A stretch of DNA of 64,000 bases from Selenomonas sputigena (GCF_026015965.1 NZ_CP110383.1:2110051-2174050); one strand, 5' to 3'. Shown: positions 25,776 to 35,188, counted from the first letter of the stretch. Notes: generated from the sequence alone by a model not told the origin. A program made the numbers and translations.

Positions 25776-26009
25776 ATTGCACCGCCTTTCGGAGAACGAC
25801 CCGAATCTCTCTGGCCTTCCCCTTTATCGTCCATCATCATTCTATCAGAAAATCTTAGCATCGCCTATAGAAAAAAGAAGGATTTCCAATCATCGACGGG
25901 GAATTAAAGCAAAAGGGTTTTCTCTGCAGAGCGTACAGCAGAGAGCGGGCGGTCGTGGATTCGCCCCGCACACGATACAGCGATTCCAGGGAACGGGAGA
26001 GATTATGCC

Positions 26010-26501
26010 ATGGAAAAGGAGCATGTGACAACAGGCAGGAAGGTATACCTGGGCAATCATTCCATTGAATATGAAGCGTTCATCGCCGAGCCGCGCCTGA
26101 TCGAGGTCGATCCGATGGAGTGGCAGAAGTATATGTCGGAGCAGGCGAAGCGGCGCTTGAAGAAGGCGGAGGCGAAGGCGCGCAAGAAGGCCGAGGCGGA
26201 AGAGGCGGCGCGTCGAGCGGCAGAAGAAGAGCGAAAGCGCGAGGAGGAAGCGGCAGCCAGGGCGGCGGCAGGGGAAGCTGCATCTGGCGAGGAATCGCCC
26301 GAGGACATCGCCGCACGCATCGCGGGAGACAGGAAGCAGGCGCAGGCGGACATCTTGGACATCGCCAAGCATACGGTCGAGGAAGCGCCCCAAGCGGAAG
26401 ACGTCGCCTCGCGCATCGAGCGCGAGCGGCGCGAGCGTCAGGCGGCGCTCCTCGACTTGGCGAAACAGCAGCAGCAGTTGGCGGCAAAGCGAAGCCGATG
26501 A
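26010..26501 (+). CDS. Charged coiled-coil protein, function unknown
   Basis: A 163-residue cytosolic protein. After a short N-terminal domain (MEKEHVTTGRKVYLGN), residues about 40-95 are a Lys/Glu/Ala coiled coil (RRLKKAEAKARKKAEAEEAA), then two related segments (IAGDRKQAQADILDIAKH and IERERRERQAALLDLAKQ) that look like an internal duplication. No catalytic motif. Confidence 0.6.
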   Translation: MEKEHVTTGRKVYLGNHSIEYEAFIAEPRLIEVDPMEWQKYMSEQAKRRLKKAEAKARKKAEAEEAARRAAEEERKREEEAAARAAAGEAASGEESPEDIAARIAGDRKQAQADILDIAKHTVEEAPQAEDVASRIERERRERQAALLDLAKQQQQLAAKRSR

Positions 26502-26665
26502 TCGAAAAGCGGCTTTTGCAAACGGAGCGCTTGGACTTTTCTCAACTCAATATACGCGCAAATGCTCACTTTGCAGGGATTGTGCGCGCCTCTTACATGA
26601 AAAGTCCATCGGTCTCCCCCTCAGGCTTGACCCCTTGGATTTTTACGGTAAATCGTCAGAAAATC

Positions 26666-26915
26666 TTGACAAGTCAAACCATTTGCTATATAATGAAAGC
26701 AAGCAAAAGGGGAAAAGGAAGCCGGCGGATGAAGTGACCGGTACCTGCGCTTGATGGGGGCAGTTAAAGGAAGCCTCCGAATACTCGGAAAGGAGGAGAA
26801 TCCGATGGGACGGTGAGTCTCGAAAAAAAGTCGGATGAGAAGTGAATGACGAAAGAATCGTGCCTGAACGAATAACCGCCGCGCGAAAGCGCGGCGGTTA
26901 TTCGTTCTTTGCGTT
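26666..26915 (+). ncRNA. Unidentified RNA gene of about 210 nt
   Basis: A consensus promoter (TTGACA at 26666-26671, 17-base spacer, TATAAT at 26689-26694) predicts a start near 26701. A strong GC-rich hairpin around GCCGCGCGAAAGCGCGGC (centred near 26889) followed by a T-rich tract ends it. Internal short hairpins include GGGGGC/GCCTCC and CCGAATACTCGG. No same-strand gene follows, which favours a stand-alone RNA over a leader. It lacks the SRP RNA loop, tmRNA ends and RNase P core that I would recognise. Confidence 0.6.
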
Positions 26916-27016
26916 TGCGTCAATACATCGCAGCAATCCGGGCAGGCACAGAGCGATGACCGCCATCTTTTCGCATGTTCGGCCATGTGCGTCCAAAGCG
27001 GTTCAATCCCACTTCG

Positions 27017-27655
27017 CTATGCCAGCAGTTCGCCGAGATTTTTCATGATCTTCACATGCGGCAGCGCCTCGAAGGCGGCGCTTTCCGTCGTGCCCGTGAG
27101 CACGGCGGCGAAATCGACGCCGGCCGCCTGCGCCGCTTCGGCGTCGACCAAGTTGTCCCCCGTGTAGATGACCTCGGACTTTGCCGCGCCGAAGCGGCGG
27201 CAGGCGGCGAGAATGCCTTCGGGCGAGGGCTTGAACGTCTCGACGTCCTCGCAGCCGATGACGAAGTCGAGAAGATGCGTGACATTTTCAGCGATGAACT
27301 TCTCCATGATGCGATGGCGCGTCTTCGTCGAGATGATGGCGGTCTTCACGCCTGCCGCACGCAATTTTTCTAGGAGCGGCAGCGTCTCGGGATAGAAATG
27401 CGTATTCGGCGTCATTTCCTTGTCGGCCTCCTTGCGATAGCTGACGAGGAAACGCTCGCATTCCGCCGTCTCCTCGATGCCCGCAATGCGGCGGATCGCT
27501 TCGTCCATCGGCAGGCCGATCGTGCGGCGGATCGCCTCGTCGGGCACGTCGTCGTAACCGAGCCGCTTGAGTGTCGTATGAAAGCAGCCTGCGATGCCCT
27601 TTTCCGAATTTGCAAGCGTATAGTCGAAATCAAACAGATAATAGCGGTATTTCAT
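27017..27655 (-). CDS. HAD-superfamily phosphatase, phosphoglycolate-phosphatase-like
   Basis: A 212-residue cytosolic enzyme. Motif I is YLFDFDYTL (Asp nucleophile in DFDYT), motif II TAIISTK, motif III Lys in KPSPEGI, motif IV YTGDNLVDAEAA. A helical cap follows motif I, as in PGP/YjjG-type enzymes acting on small phosphate esters or nucleotides. Substrate not determinable. It starts 10 bases after the stop of the oxidoreductase gene and is probably co-transcribed with it. Confidence 0.88.
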   Translation of the reverse strand: MKYRYYLFDFDYTLANSEKGIAGCFHTTLKRLGYDDVPDEAIRRTIGLPMDEAIRRIAGIEETAECERFLVSYRKEADKEMTPNTHFYPETLPLLEKLRAAGVKTAIISTKTRHRIMEKFIAENVTHLLDFVIGCEDVETFKPSPEGILAACRRFGAAKSEVIYTGDNLVDAEAAQAAGVDFAAVLTGTTESAAFEALPHVKIMKNLGELLA

Positions 27656-27664
27656 TCATTCACC

Positions 27665-28666
27665 TCAAGATCTTTCTGCAGCCGCTTCTTCCTCGGGGTA
27701 CTTGACGCCCCAGGCCGCCCGCAGCTTCGTCATGACCTCCATGACGCCCCGCGTATAGTCGAAGCGCATCTCGTTTCCTTCCCCGCGGACGGCGCGCTCC
27801 ATCGCGAGAACCTCGTAATCGAGCGCTTTTTCCGTCTCGCCCGCCGCAACATCTTCCCGGCGTCCATCCGCCGCCCAGATGATGGAAGCACGGTCGGCAC
27901 GCGGATAGTCGCAGATCTCGATATAAGCGTCGTCGAAGGAGAACACGGCTCGCTTGGGCTGCTTGGCGTGAAGGGACAGCGTGATGGCGGCCATTTCCTC
28001 GGCGCTGTTCTTAAGCACGATGACCGCCTGCTCGTCGACGCCGCTCGGTGCAAGACGCGTCCGAGAGACGATTTCCTCAGGGTTTTCCGCAAAGAAAAAA
28101 CGTGCGCAGGACAAAGCGTAGACGCCGATGTCGAGGAGTGCGCCGCCCGCGAGACGGAGATTGAAGAAGCGGTTTTCCATATCGTAAGGCTTATAACTGC
28201 CGAAGCTCAGCTGCGCGAGACGAAGCGAGCCGAACTCGCCCGCCTCGATGCGCGAGGCGAGCGCACGATAGAGCGGCATGTGGTAGATCGTCATCGCCTC
28301 AGCGAGGACGAGTCCCTTCTCCTCAGCGAGAGAGGCCGCCGTCGCAAGCTCGTGCGCATTGAGCGTGATGGCCTTTTCCGCGAGTACATGCTTGCCGGCG
28401 GAGAGCGCCTGCGTGATGTAGGGCGCATGCGTATTGTGCGGCGTCGAGATGTAGACGATGTCAATGTCCGGGTCGGCGAGGAGAGCCGCCGGCGTATCGT
28501 ACGCTTTTTCTATGCCGAACTCTGCCGCGAAGTCCCTCACCTTCTGCGGCGTGCGCCCCGCTGCAGCGCAGAAGCCTCGTCCGAGCCGCTGCAGCGCCTG
28601 CGCCATTTCATGCGCGATCGTGCCGCAGCCGATCGTCGCCCAGCGGCAGGTTCTCTTCTTTTCCAT
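27665..28666 (-). CDS. Gfo/Idh/MocA-family NAD(P)-dependent oxidoreductase
   Basis: A 333-residue enzyme; the ATG at 28666 follows AGGGG. The Rossmann start is WATIGCGTIAHEMAQAL, and the family catalytic motif AEKAITLNAHE (EKP-type, here EKA) lies near residue 95. Relatives oxidise or reduce sugars, inositols or trans-dihydrodiols; the dihydrodiol dehydrogenase-like branch is plausible. A longer open frame upstream has no ribosome site. Confidence 0.88.
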   Translation of the reverse strand: MEKKRTCRWATIGCGTIAHEMAQALQRLGRGFCAAAGRTPQKVRDFAAEFGIEKAYDTPAALLADPDIDIVYISTPHNTHAPYITQALSAGKHVLAEKAITLNAHELATAASLAEEKGLVLAEAMTIYHMPLYRALASRIEAGEFGSLRLAQLSFGSYKPYDMENRFFNLRLAGGALLDIGVYALSCARFFFAENPEEIVSRTRLAPSGVDEQAVIVLKNSAEEMAAITLSLHAKQPKRAVFSFDDAYIEICDYPRADRASIIWAADGRREDVAAGETEKALDYEVLAMERAVRGEGNEMRFDYTRGVMEVMTKLRAAWGVKYPEEEAAAERS

Positions 28667-28680
28667 AACGTACAACCCCT

Positions 28681-29844
28681 TCAAGCGAGCATTTCCAACA
28701 AGCGTGCAATCCATAGTCCGAGCGGCGTGCCGATGATGTGTCCAAGGATCGCCAGGAATATGCCGACGGGGATCAAAGCGCCGGAATACAGGCTCGCGAG
28801 AATCGGCGCTGATGCTACGCCGCCGATATTCGCCATCGAGGATATGCACAGCGTGAACATGTCGAGCCGGAAGATGCGTGCGATCAACGCCATGAGAAGG
28901 AAGTGCACGCCGAGGATGATGAAGCCCGCGAGCACCCAGGCGGGCGCATCGCCGAACTGCAGCAGGGATGTGCGCGAGGCGATGAGCGCGATGAGCGAGT
29001 AGAGCATCACGTTTGCAACCTCCATGGAGCCGGCAATGCGCCCGAGCGGAGAAAAGGCGGCGATGAGTCCGGAGGCTGCAATGAAGAGAATCGTCCAGAT
29101 GGACTGCGTGAGAAAGGGCATGGCAACGTAAAGCAAGGGGCCGAGATCTGCGCCAACGGAGGAGACGAGGAGCGACGTGCCAAAGATCAAGAAGATTCCT
29201 TGAAAAGAAATCTCTCCCGTCCGCCTCGCATCATCGTCCTCGATCGCCTGCGATACGGCGTCCAGCTTCGCCGTATCCACTCCCATCCAGCGATTGAAGC
29301 GCGGGGCAAGCGTGACGAGCCAGAAGAGGAACAGGACCCAGATCGTATAGTCGATAGAGTCGACGATGAACGCACCTTCCATGTCGATCGTTGGAATGTG
29401 CAGCGCGGTCTGAATCTCCATGATATTGTCGTAGCCGCCGATCCATGAGCCGGAGAGTGCACCGAGCGTCATCCACGCGTTAGCGCCGAGATGATCCTTC
29501 ATGGCGAGGAAGGCGACGACGAACCCGGCGGCAATCGTGACGGTCGCAGAGAAGAAGCCGAGGAGCATGCGCGGCCCGATGCGAAAGATCTTGCGGACAT
29601 CCGAGCGCAGGAGCATCGTGAAAATCATCGCATAGGTCAGGAGCGCCGAAAGCTCGCGATAGACGGGCTTCGTTGCCGCCATGCTCCAGACGCCGAGCGT
29701 AGCGAGCAGCATCGAACCGATGTAGATGAAGACGACGCCGGGAACGAAGCGAAAGACCGCCCACCCCGTCACCCTTTCGGCAGCAAGAATCACGGACGCG
29801 AAGAACACAAGGACGGAGACATAGGAAAGCCCGTCGGTGATCAT
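28681..29844 (-). CDS. DUF819-family membrane protein
   Basis: A 387-residue protein with about ten membrane helices, beginning MITDGLSYVSVLVFFASV behind GGAGG. SGSWIGGYDNIMEIQTAL and SSMANIGGVASAPILASLY are family-like conserved glycine-rich stretches. DUF819 proteins are uncharacterised, transporter-like. It starts the three-gene minus-strand unit with the oxidoreductase and HAD phosphatase. Confidence 0.82.
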   Translation of the reverse strand: MITDGLSYVSVLVFFASVILAAERVTGWAVFRFVPGVVFIYIGSMLLATLGVWSMAATKPVYRELSALLTYAMIFTMLLRSDVRKIFRIGPRMLLGFFSATVTIAAGFVVAFLAMKDHLGANAWMTLGALSGSWIGGYDNIMEIQTALHIPTIDMEGAFIVDSIDYTIWVLFLFWLVTLAPRFNRWMGVDTAKLDAVSQAIEDDDARRTGEISFQGIFLIFGTSLLVSSVGADLGPLLYVAMPFLTQSIWTILFIAASGLIAAFSPLGRIAGSMEVANVMLYSLIALIASRTSLLQFGDAPAWVLAGFIILGVHFLLMALIARIFRLDMFTLCISSMANIGGVASAPILASLYSGALIPVGIFLAILGHIIGTPLGLWIARLLEMLA

Positions 29845-30081
29845 CAAATCCCTCCTTTTTTGCAAAAGCGTCGGTATACAGAACTCCCTGCCAGTATACC
29901 ATAAGGAAAGCTCCCGGACTACTCGCCTTTCGTACAAATCCAAAAAAAGCGCCGCACAGGCGCCTCTTTTGGTCAAGTATTGAGAATTCATGCACACCCC
30001 GCACATGCGGGAGACGTGCCAGGCAGCATCAAGAACGTACGGGAAGCTTCAACATCGCCGAGCAGCGCTTCCTTGAGAGTC

Positions 30082-31086
30082 TCACTGCAGGTTGATTCCG
30101 TGAATCTCTTCGGCAAGGCGCTTCAATGCCTCGACCGTGCGCACGCCCGGCGTGATCTCCGAGAGTTTCACCTTGAGGAAGTGGTTTTCCTTGACGGCCT
30201 TGACATTCGCAAGCTGAGGATTTTCCTTGATGGCGGCGACCTTCTTCTGGAAGTCGTCATCGTTCCGTATGCCGTTGCTGTAGTCGGCAATGATGATGTA
30301 CTCGGGATCTGCAGCGACTACGCTTTCCCATGTCGTCGCCGCCCATGTCTTGTCAACGCCGGCGTCCGCCATGACATTTTCCGCGCCGATAAGCTTGAGG
30401 ATGTTCGTCGTGTAGCCCTTGTAAGCAGTGAAAGGCTTGCCGTCCGAGGCGTCGTAAATGAACACGCGCTTTTTCGGCAGATCCTTGATCTTTTCCTGCA
30501 CGTCTGCGAGGATCTTCTTCTGCCCGTCAACCCATTCCTGCGCCTTCGGCTCGACACCGAAAATCGCGCCAAGCTTCATCATGTCGTCAAACACGGTATC
30601 GAGGCCAGCATCGAGCTTCTGCATCGAAGACGGGATATAGATGGGCACGCCCTGTGCCGTAATCGAATCTGCGGGAATGCCGCGCTTCGTGAAAGGCACC
30701 TCCCAACCCGTTGCGAAATCGGGCTTTTCTGCCATGAAGGTTTCGTAGGACGGCCACTTTTCCGCGAGCACCTTGACCTTGTCATAAGACGCCTGCAAGG
30801 GCGGGTAAATGTCTTCCTCCTTCATCGCCGTGCCGACCATCTTATCCTCAAGACCGAGCGCGAGCATCATTTCCGTCGTTGCCTGCGACATCGAGATGGC
30901 GCGGCTCGGCGCCTTTTCCACCGAAGCCGTCACTTCCTTCCCGTCGAGCGTTTCCGTCCATGTGACGGGATAGCCCGCCGCCTTTCCTTCCTCCGCCTTC
31001 TTTGCGTCATTGCCGCAGCCGGCGAGTGATGCGAGGAGCAGGGCGGCGAGTCCCGCCGCAGCCGTCTTCTTCAGCCATTTCTTCAT
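30082..31086 (-). CDS. ABC iron/siderophore-type substrate-binding lipoprotein
   Basis: A 334-residue protein; the ATG at 31086 follows AAAGGAGG. Signal peptide with lipobox LLASLAGC (Cys about 26). The class III binding fold is shown by SRAISMSQATTEMMLALGLEDKMVGTA at the N-lobe and AADPEYIIIADYSN in the C-lobe. It ends the operon permease-ATPase-binding protein and delivers iron complex, haem or corrinoid to the permease at 31922. The ligand is not readable from sequence. Confidence 0.87.
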   Translation of the reverse strand: MKKWLKKTAAAGLAALLLASLAGCGNDAKKAEEGKAAGYPVTWTETLDGKEVTASVEKAPSRAISMSQATTEMMLALGLEDKMVGTAMKEEDIYPPLQASYDKVKVLAEKWPSYETFMAEKPDFATGWEVPFTKRGIPADSITAQGVPIYIPSSMQKLDAGLDTVFDDMMKLGAIFGVEPKAQEWVDGQKKILADVQEKIKDLPKKRVFIYDASDGKPFTAYKGYTTNILKLIGAENVMADAGVDKTWAATTWESVVAADPEYIIIADYSNGIRNDDDFQKKVAAIKENPQLANVKAVKENHFLKVKLSEITPGVRTVEALKRLAEEIHGINLQ

Positions 31087-31147
31087 AAAGATCCTCCTTT
31101 GATATATACCCTTGCCGCAGCGCTTGCCGCGACCATACGACTCATGC

Positions 31148-31177
31148 AAGGAAACGCTGAATGTATCAGTGATTCTT
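31148..31177. repeat. Minimal copy of the MITE-like element
   Basis: Little more than two facing termini: AAGGAAACGCTGA and TATCAGTGATTCTT. It abuts the stop codon of the ABC ATPase gene, as the larger copy abuts the stop of the ABC-2 permease gene at 56217. Confidence 0.45.
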
Positions 31178-31920
31178 CAATAATTCAAATAGACGCGCCC
31201 GTCCTTCTCAAATCGCACGAAGGGCACACCGAAGATCTCTTCCAAAAGCTCCGTGCGCATGACGGCCTCCGTCTCCCCTTCTTCTCGTATGCGACCGTCC
31301 TTCATGACGACGACGCGGTCGGCGTACTGGGCGGCGAGCGACAGGTCGTGCAGCACGAGGACGATCGTGCCGCCGTAGGCGCGCAGCGTATTCATGAGCG
31401 CGACCTTGTAGCGGACGTCGAGGTGGTTCGTCGGCTCGTCCATGAGGATGAGTTCGGGCTTCTGCGCGAGAACCTTGGCGATCATGACGCGCTGGATCTC
31501 GCCGCCCGACATGCTGCCGATACGGCGCTTCGCCATCGCCTCGATGCCGACCTCGCGCATGGCAGTGCGAGCGATCTCGTAGTCGGCTTTCGTGTAGTCG
31601 CGAAACTGCCGCTTGTAGGGGAAGCGCCCCATGACGACGACGTCCTCGACAGCGAAGTCCGCGATGGTTTCGCGCTGCTGCGGCAGCATTGCCGCCTTCA
31701 AGGCGTAAGCGTGCGGCGAAATCTCGCTGATGTCTTCGCCGCAGAAGAAAACGTGACCGGGCGCAGCACGATTCTTCCCGAGGAAGGACATCAAGGTGCT
31801 TTTTCCCGATCCGTTTGCACCGAGGATCGCCGTGATCTTTTCCGCAGCGAAGTCGATGGACACATCGTCGAGAATCGTTTTTGCGCCGACCGCAAAAGAC
31901 AAGTTCCTGACCGAGAGCAT
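31177..31920 (-). CDS. FecE/FhuC-type ABC ATPase
   Basis: A 247-residue ATPase. Walker A GANGSGKST, signature MSGGEIQRVMIAKVLAQ, Walker B ELILMDEPTNHLD, and a switch His in LVLHDLSLA. It powers import of iron-type complexes with the permease upstream, whose stop lies two bases before this ATG. It could also serve the ATPase-lacking system at 43854-46965 (inference). Confidence 0.9.
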   Translation of the reverse strand: MLSVRNLSFAVGAKTILDDVSIDFAAEKITAILGANGSGKSTLMSFLGKNRAAPGHVFFCGEDISEISPHAYALKAAMLPQQRETIADFAVEDVVVMGRFPYKRQFRDYTKADYEIARTAMREVGIEAMAKRRIGSMSGGEIQRVMIAKVLAQKPELILMDEPTNHLDVRYKVALMNTLRAYGGTIVLVLHDLSLAAQYADRVVVMKDGRIREEGETEAVMRTELLEEIFGVPFVRFEKDGRVYLNY

Positions 31921-31921
31921 G

Positions 31922-32923
31922 TCAATAGCCTCCGTACTTGCGGCTGATGATCCACAAGAACACGGGCGCACCGAGTCCCGCCGTCAAGATGCCGATGGGA
32001 AGCTCTTCGGGGCGGAAGGCGCTTCTCGCGAGCACATCGGCCCAGACGAGGACAATTCCGCCGAAAAGAGCCGTGAACCACAGGAGCACGCCGTGCTTCG
32101 GCTCGCCGAAGAAGCGCGCCGCATGAGGGATGATGAGCCCGATGAAGCCGATGATGCCCGAGAGCGCCACGACGACTGCCACGACAGCGGACGAAAAGAG
32201 CACGATGAGCCGCTGCAGGCGCATGACGGACATGCCGAGATGACGCGCTTCCTCCTTGCCGAGCAGGAGGATGTCAAGCTCATGGCGCAAGAGGTAGATG
32301 AAGAGCATGAGCGCCGCAAGCGACGCCGCCATGACAGGCACCGCCTTCCACTGGATGCCCGTGAGGCTGCCCATGAGCCAGAACATGGCGCTTCGCACCT
32401 GCGCCTCATCCTTCGCTCCGTAAATCGCGAGCATCGTCAGGGCGGAAAAGAGCGCCGAGATGCCCATTCCCATGAGAACGAGGCGCACGGGACTGCCGCT
32501 CCTCCCCGTCAGAAAGATCACGAGCGCCGTCGAAAGCGCCGCGCTGAAAAAGGCGCCGACGTAAATGCCATAGCCAAAAAGCTGCTGCGCCAGTCCCGAG
32601 ACGATGCAGACGACGGCGCCTGTGCTCGCTCCCGCCGAAACGCCGAGAATATAGGGGTCAGCAAGATAATTCTGCGAGACCGTCTGCATCAAAAGCCCCG
32701 TGAGTCCCAAAGCGGCTCCGGCAAGCGCCGCGAAAAGGATGCGCGGCAGGCGGATGTCGAAAAGAATCATCGCATTCTTCGACGACTCTCCCGAAAGAGC
32801 CGCAGAGATCTCGGCGAAGAGCGTATCCGTCGGCAGCGTCACCGAGCCGAACCCCAACGCGAGCACAATGCTGCAAATGAGCACGAGAACCAAGAAAGCC
32901 GCACGCAGTCTCAATGATTTCAT
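31922..32923 (-). CDS. FecCD-family ABC permease
   Basis: A 333-residue protein with about ten membrane helices. Family markers include LMQTVSQNYLADPYILGVSAGAS, and GFIGLIIPHAARFFGEPKHG near the C-terminus. Works as a homodimer with the ATPase and binding protein encoded next. A consensus promoter precedes it at 33026-33054. Confidence 0.92.
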   Translation of the reverse strand: MKSLRLRAAFLVLVLICSIVLALGFGSVTLPTDTLFAEISAALSGESSKNAMILFDIRLPRILFAALAGAALGLTGLLMQTVSQNYLADPYILGVSAGASTGAVVCIVSGLAQQLFGYGIYVGAFFSAALSTALVIFLTGRSGSPVRLVLMGMGISALFSALTMLAIYGAKDEAQVRSAMFWLMGSLTGIQWKAVPVMAASLAALMLFIYLLRHELDILLLGKEEARHLGMSVMRLQRLIVLFSSAVVAVVVALSGIIGFIGLIIPHAARFFGEPKHGVLLWFTALFGGIVLVWADVLARSAFRPEELPIGILTAGLGAPVFLWIISRKYGGY

Positions 32924-33025
32924 CGGTATCCTTTCGTGTTGCCAAGCATCGAAGACCTACCACTTGGCGGAACGCTCCGCTGTCCTCAACGGCGGAAGCG
33001 TATACGTTTCATTTCACTAAACCTA

Positions 33026-33054
33026 ATCATACCTAAGAAGAATAGTATTGTCAA
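33026..33054 (-). promoter_or_regulatory. Sigma-A promoter of the iron-type ABC operon
   Basis: On the minus strand TTGACA (33049-33054), 17-base spacer, TATGAT (33026-33031). It overlaps the 3' end of the AlbA_2 gene, so transcription from that gene would read into the operon. Confidence 0.75.
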
Positions 33055-34709
33055 TGCGAATGTGTCGACAGCACATACTTGCGCCCGCGCTTCTGCCCGA
33101 CAGCTCGCAGCCTGCCGTCCTCTGTCAGTCGCTTGAGCAACACATAGGCATAATTGTCACTGACGCGCAGGAGATCGGCAGCTTCTCCTCGTGTAATGCT
33201 GCCCTGTGCCTGAACGTACCGCAGGATGAGTTCGGGCTGACGTACTTCTTCGATGCCGGCCTGGCGAACATAGGCAGCGGTTTCATTCGCTGCCGCATAC
33301 ATTTGAGCACTGAGCATGTAACTGCGGTTTTTTCCGCTTCCCTTCGCTTCTATCACTCCATTCTCAACCATACGTTCAAGGTTCGCACGGATGCGATGTT
33401 CGCTCAGATGTGTCATTTTCCCGAGATCGGCAAACGTCAGGCGGCGTTCCATCTGCAAGGCCGAAAGAATCAGCAGGGCATGGATTGATGGCAGATTCCC
33501 CGTACGCTGCTGCTCATCTTGGATGAGCTTCATGAAAGCCAGATTCGGCTTGGCACGCGCAATAAAAACCCGTACGTTGTTCTCCGTTGTCTCGGAGTAA
33601 TCGGGCCACGGACGACCGTAGATGATGGAACCCGCAAATATGCGATCAATGCCGCGCCCCGTACGCTCGGCAAGCCCTATGCGTTTCATAGCATCGGCAA
33701 GCGCCGGATTCCTGCCGCGCGGCGCAGCGGAAATGAGATTGCGCAAAGATATTCCTTCAATAAAGCCGCCGGGGTTTTCGATGGTCAGACCTTCTTCTGT
33801 AATTTGCACGAGCGTCATGCCGAGCTGTGCATAATCACGATGACAAAAAGCATTGACAAGCGCTTCGCGAAAAGAGGCGGGAGAAAATTCGGGAATGGCT
33901 GTGCGAAACAGCCCCTGCTCGATATCTCGTTCCGGATTCCACGCCTTGAAATATTCTGCATATTTCTCAAAGACGGCAAGCAACGGCAAGCGTGTCTGCT
34001 CATTCAATCGAATGGCAGAACCCTCAAGAACTTGAAATGCAGTCTGTGCCGTAGGGATGAAACGTGCAAGGCTTTCTTCCTTGCCGAGGAGAAGCAGTCC
34101 GGCAATGGTCGGCAGCATTCTCCCCTCATGCTCAACGGTCAAACGCAGGGCTTCCAAGAGTTCTTGATCCGACAGCTCTAAAAGCTCCGCCTCTCCATGT
34201 CGCTGGGCGATAATATGGCGTAAGTGCAGGATCTGGGCGCTGCTTAAGTCAGCGAAGTCAGCATTCGGTACCATTTGCGCAGAAAAATCGAAAGCGCCTA
34301 ATTCAGATAACCGTATAGGAATCTCAAATGGATAGAGTGGCACATTTTCCGGAGATCCATCCGCCTTCAAGCGACGGCGCAAAATTTTTCCGCTGCCGGT
34401 AGCCACGATGCTGCGGCTTTTTGGCACATCGATGCGCAGGACGGGAATGCCGTCCACCCTGACGATTTCCGTGCGCACGGAAACAGAAGGAACCGTATTG
34501 TTTGCCACAAAAGCCATGACGGGAAGCACATCCATATGCGCCCCGTGAAGTCCCGTGATTTCTCCGTCATCTTCTACGCCTAGATATAATATGCCGCCAT
34601 CCGTATTGGCCAATCCAACGACGGCATCGAGCAGAATGCTGTTCGATAAGCATTTCTTGTCGCTTTTAAACTCGACGGACAGACTCTCTTTCGCAGGAAT
34701 CTTACACAT
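33051..34709 (-). CDS. AlbA_2-domain ATP-binding regulator with winged-helix tail
   Basis: A 552-residue protein. N-terminal AlbA_2 (Schlafen-like) domain: ESLSVEFKSDKKCLS, then LVGLANTDGG-type text (VVGLANTDGGILYLGVEDD). A middle ATPase-like region contains FCHRDYAQLGMTLVQ and GRGIDRIFAG. Two C-terminal winged helices (about 420-480 and 500-550; RGEAADLLRVSDNYAYVLLKRL) bind DNA. COG2865-type proteins are thought to be transcription regulators. The ATG follows AGAGGTGATCCC, and a large palindrome precedes it, suggesting autoregulation. Confidence 0.85.
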   Translation of the reverse strand: MCKIPAKESLSVEFKSDKKCLSNSILLDAVVGLANTDGGILYLGVEDDGEITGLHGAHMDVLPVMAFVANNTVPSVSVRTEIVRVDGIPVLRIDVPKSRSIVATGSGKILRRRLKADGSPENVPLYPFEIPIRLSELGAFDFSAQMVPNADFADLSSAQILHLRHIIAQRHGEAELLELSDQELLEALRLTVEHEGRMLPTIAGLLLLGKEESLARFIPTAQTAFQVLEGSAIRLNEQTRLPLLAVFEKYAEYFKAWNPERDIEQGLFRTAIPEFSPASFREALVNAFCHRDYAQLGMTLVQITEEGLTIENPGGFIEGISLRNLISAAPRGRNPALADAMKRIGLAERTGRGIDRIFAGSIIYGRPWPDYSETTENNVRVFIARAKPNLAFMKLIQDEQQRTGNLPSIHALLILSALQMERRLTFADLGKMTHLSEHRIRANLERMVENGVIEAKGSGKNRSYMLSAQMYAAANETAAYVRQAGIEEVRQPELILRYVQAQGSITRGEAADLLRVSDNYAYVLLKRLTEDGRLRAVGQKRGRKYVLSTHSH

Positions 34710-34729
34710 GGGATCACCTCTTTATGGTT

Positions 34730-34792
34730 ATTATATCAAAAATAACGATACTGTGGTTATTTTTTATCGCAGATAACCACAATATCGTTATT
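34730..34792 (-). promoter_or_regulatory. Palindromic operator and promoter of the AlbA_2 gene
   Basis: Arms 34741-34760 and 34773-34792 are 20-base inverted repeats with one mismatch, separated by 12 bases; each arm holds ATAACGATA and TGTGGTTAT. A minus-strand TATAAT (34730-34735) lies beside the left arm, and its -35 position falls inside the palindrome and is poor (AACCAC). Confidence 0.72.
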
Positions 34793-34870
34793 TGCAATGA
34801 TCGCTTCCTTGACGAGCAAGCTATATCCGCGCTCCCGCAAAACCAAAGCCTCATCTATAACACAAAAAAA

Positions 34871-34891
34871 GAATCGGCAAACAGCCGATTC
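34871..34891 (-). terminator. Terminator of tRNA-Ala
   Basis: GAATCGGC and GCCGATTC form a hairpin followed on the minus strand by TTTTTTTG, 15 bases past the tRNA 3' end. Confidence 0.75.
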
Positions 34892-34905
34892 CTCACTTGT
34901 CGAGA

Positions 34906-34981
34906 TGGTGGAGACGAAGGGGATTGAACCCTCGACCTCTCGGATGCGAACCGAACGCTCTCCCAGCTGAGCTACGTCCCC
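34906..34981 (-). tRNA. tRNA-Ala (anticodon CGC)
   Basis: Cloverleaf with acceptor arms GGGGACG and CGTCTCC, which include the G3-U70 alanine identity pair, D arm GCTC/GAGC, T arm with GGTTCAATCC and encoded CCA (34906-34908). Anticodon CGC is at 34946-34948 (complement) in the loop TTCGCAT, reading GCG. Promoter: TTGCAT (35020-35025), 17-base spacer, TATACT (34997-35002). Confidence 0.96.
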
Positions 34982-35188
34982 ATGTCGTACTACGCAAGTA
35001 TACTGCATATCGAAAGAAAATGCAAGAAAAAAATCATATTTTCCCAATATACCCAAGAAGGAAGAATATATTTCCCGATGAAGCAGGAGAATTTCATTAG
35101 AAGTCGAAGAAGGTGTAGAGCTGAAGGACTATATTTGAGCGCAGAGATGCGGCAGGAATCGCAGCTCTGCAGGAAAGGACGTGAAACC

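Noticed and set aside
26701-26915. SRP RNA, tmRNA, RNase P or T-box identity for the RNA at 26.7 kb
   Set aside because: Diagnostic segments (SRP GGAA loop block, RNase P core, tmRNA tRNA-like ends, T-box sequence) are not visible.
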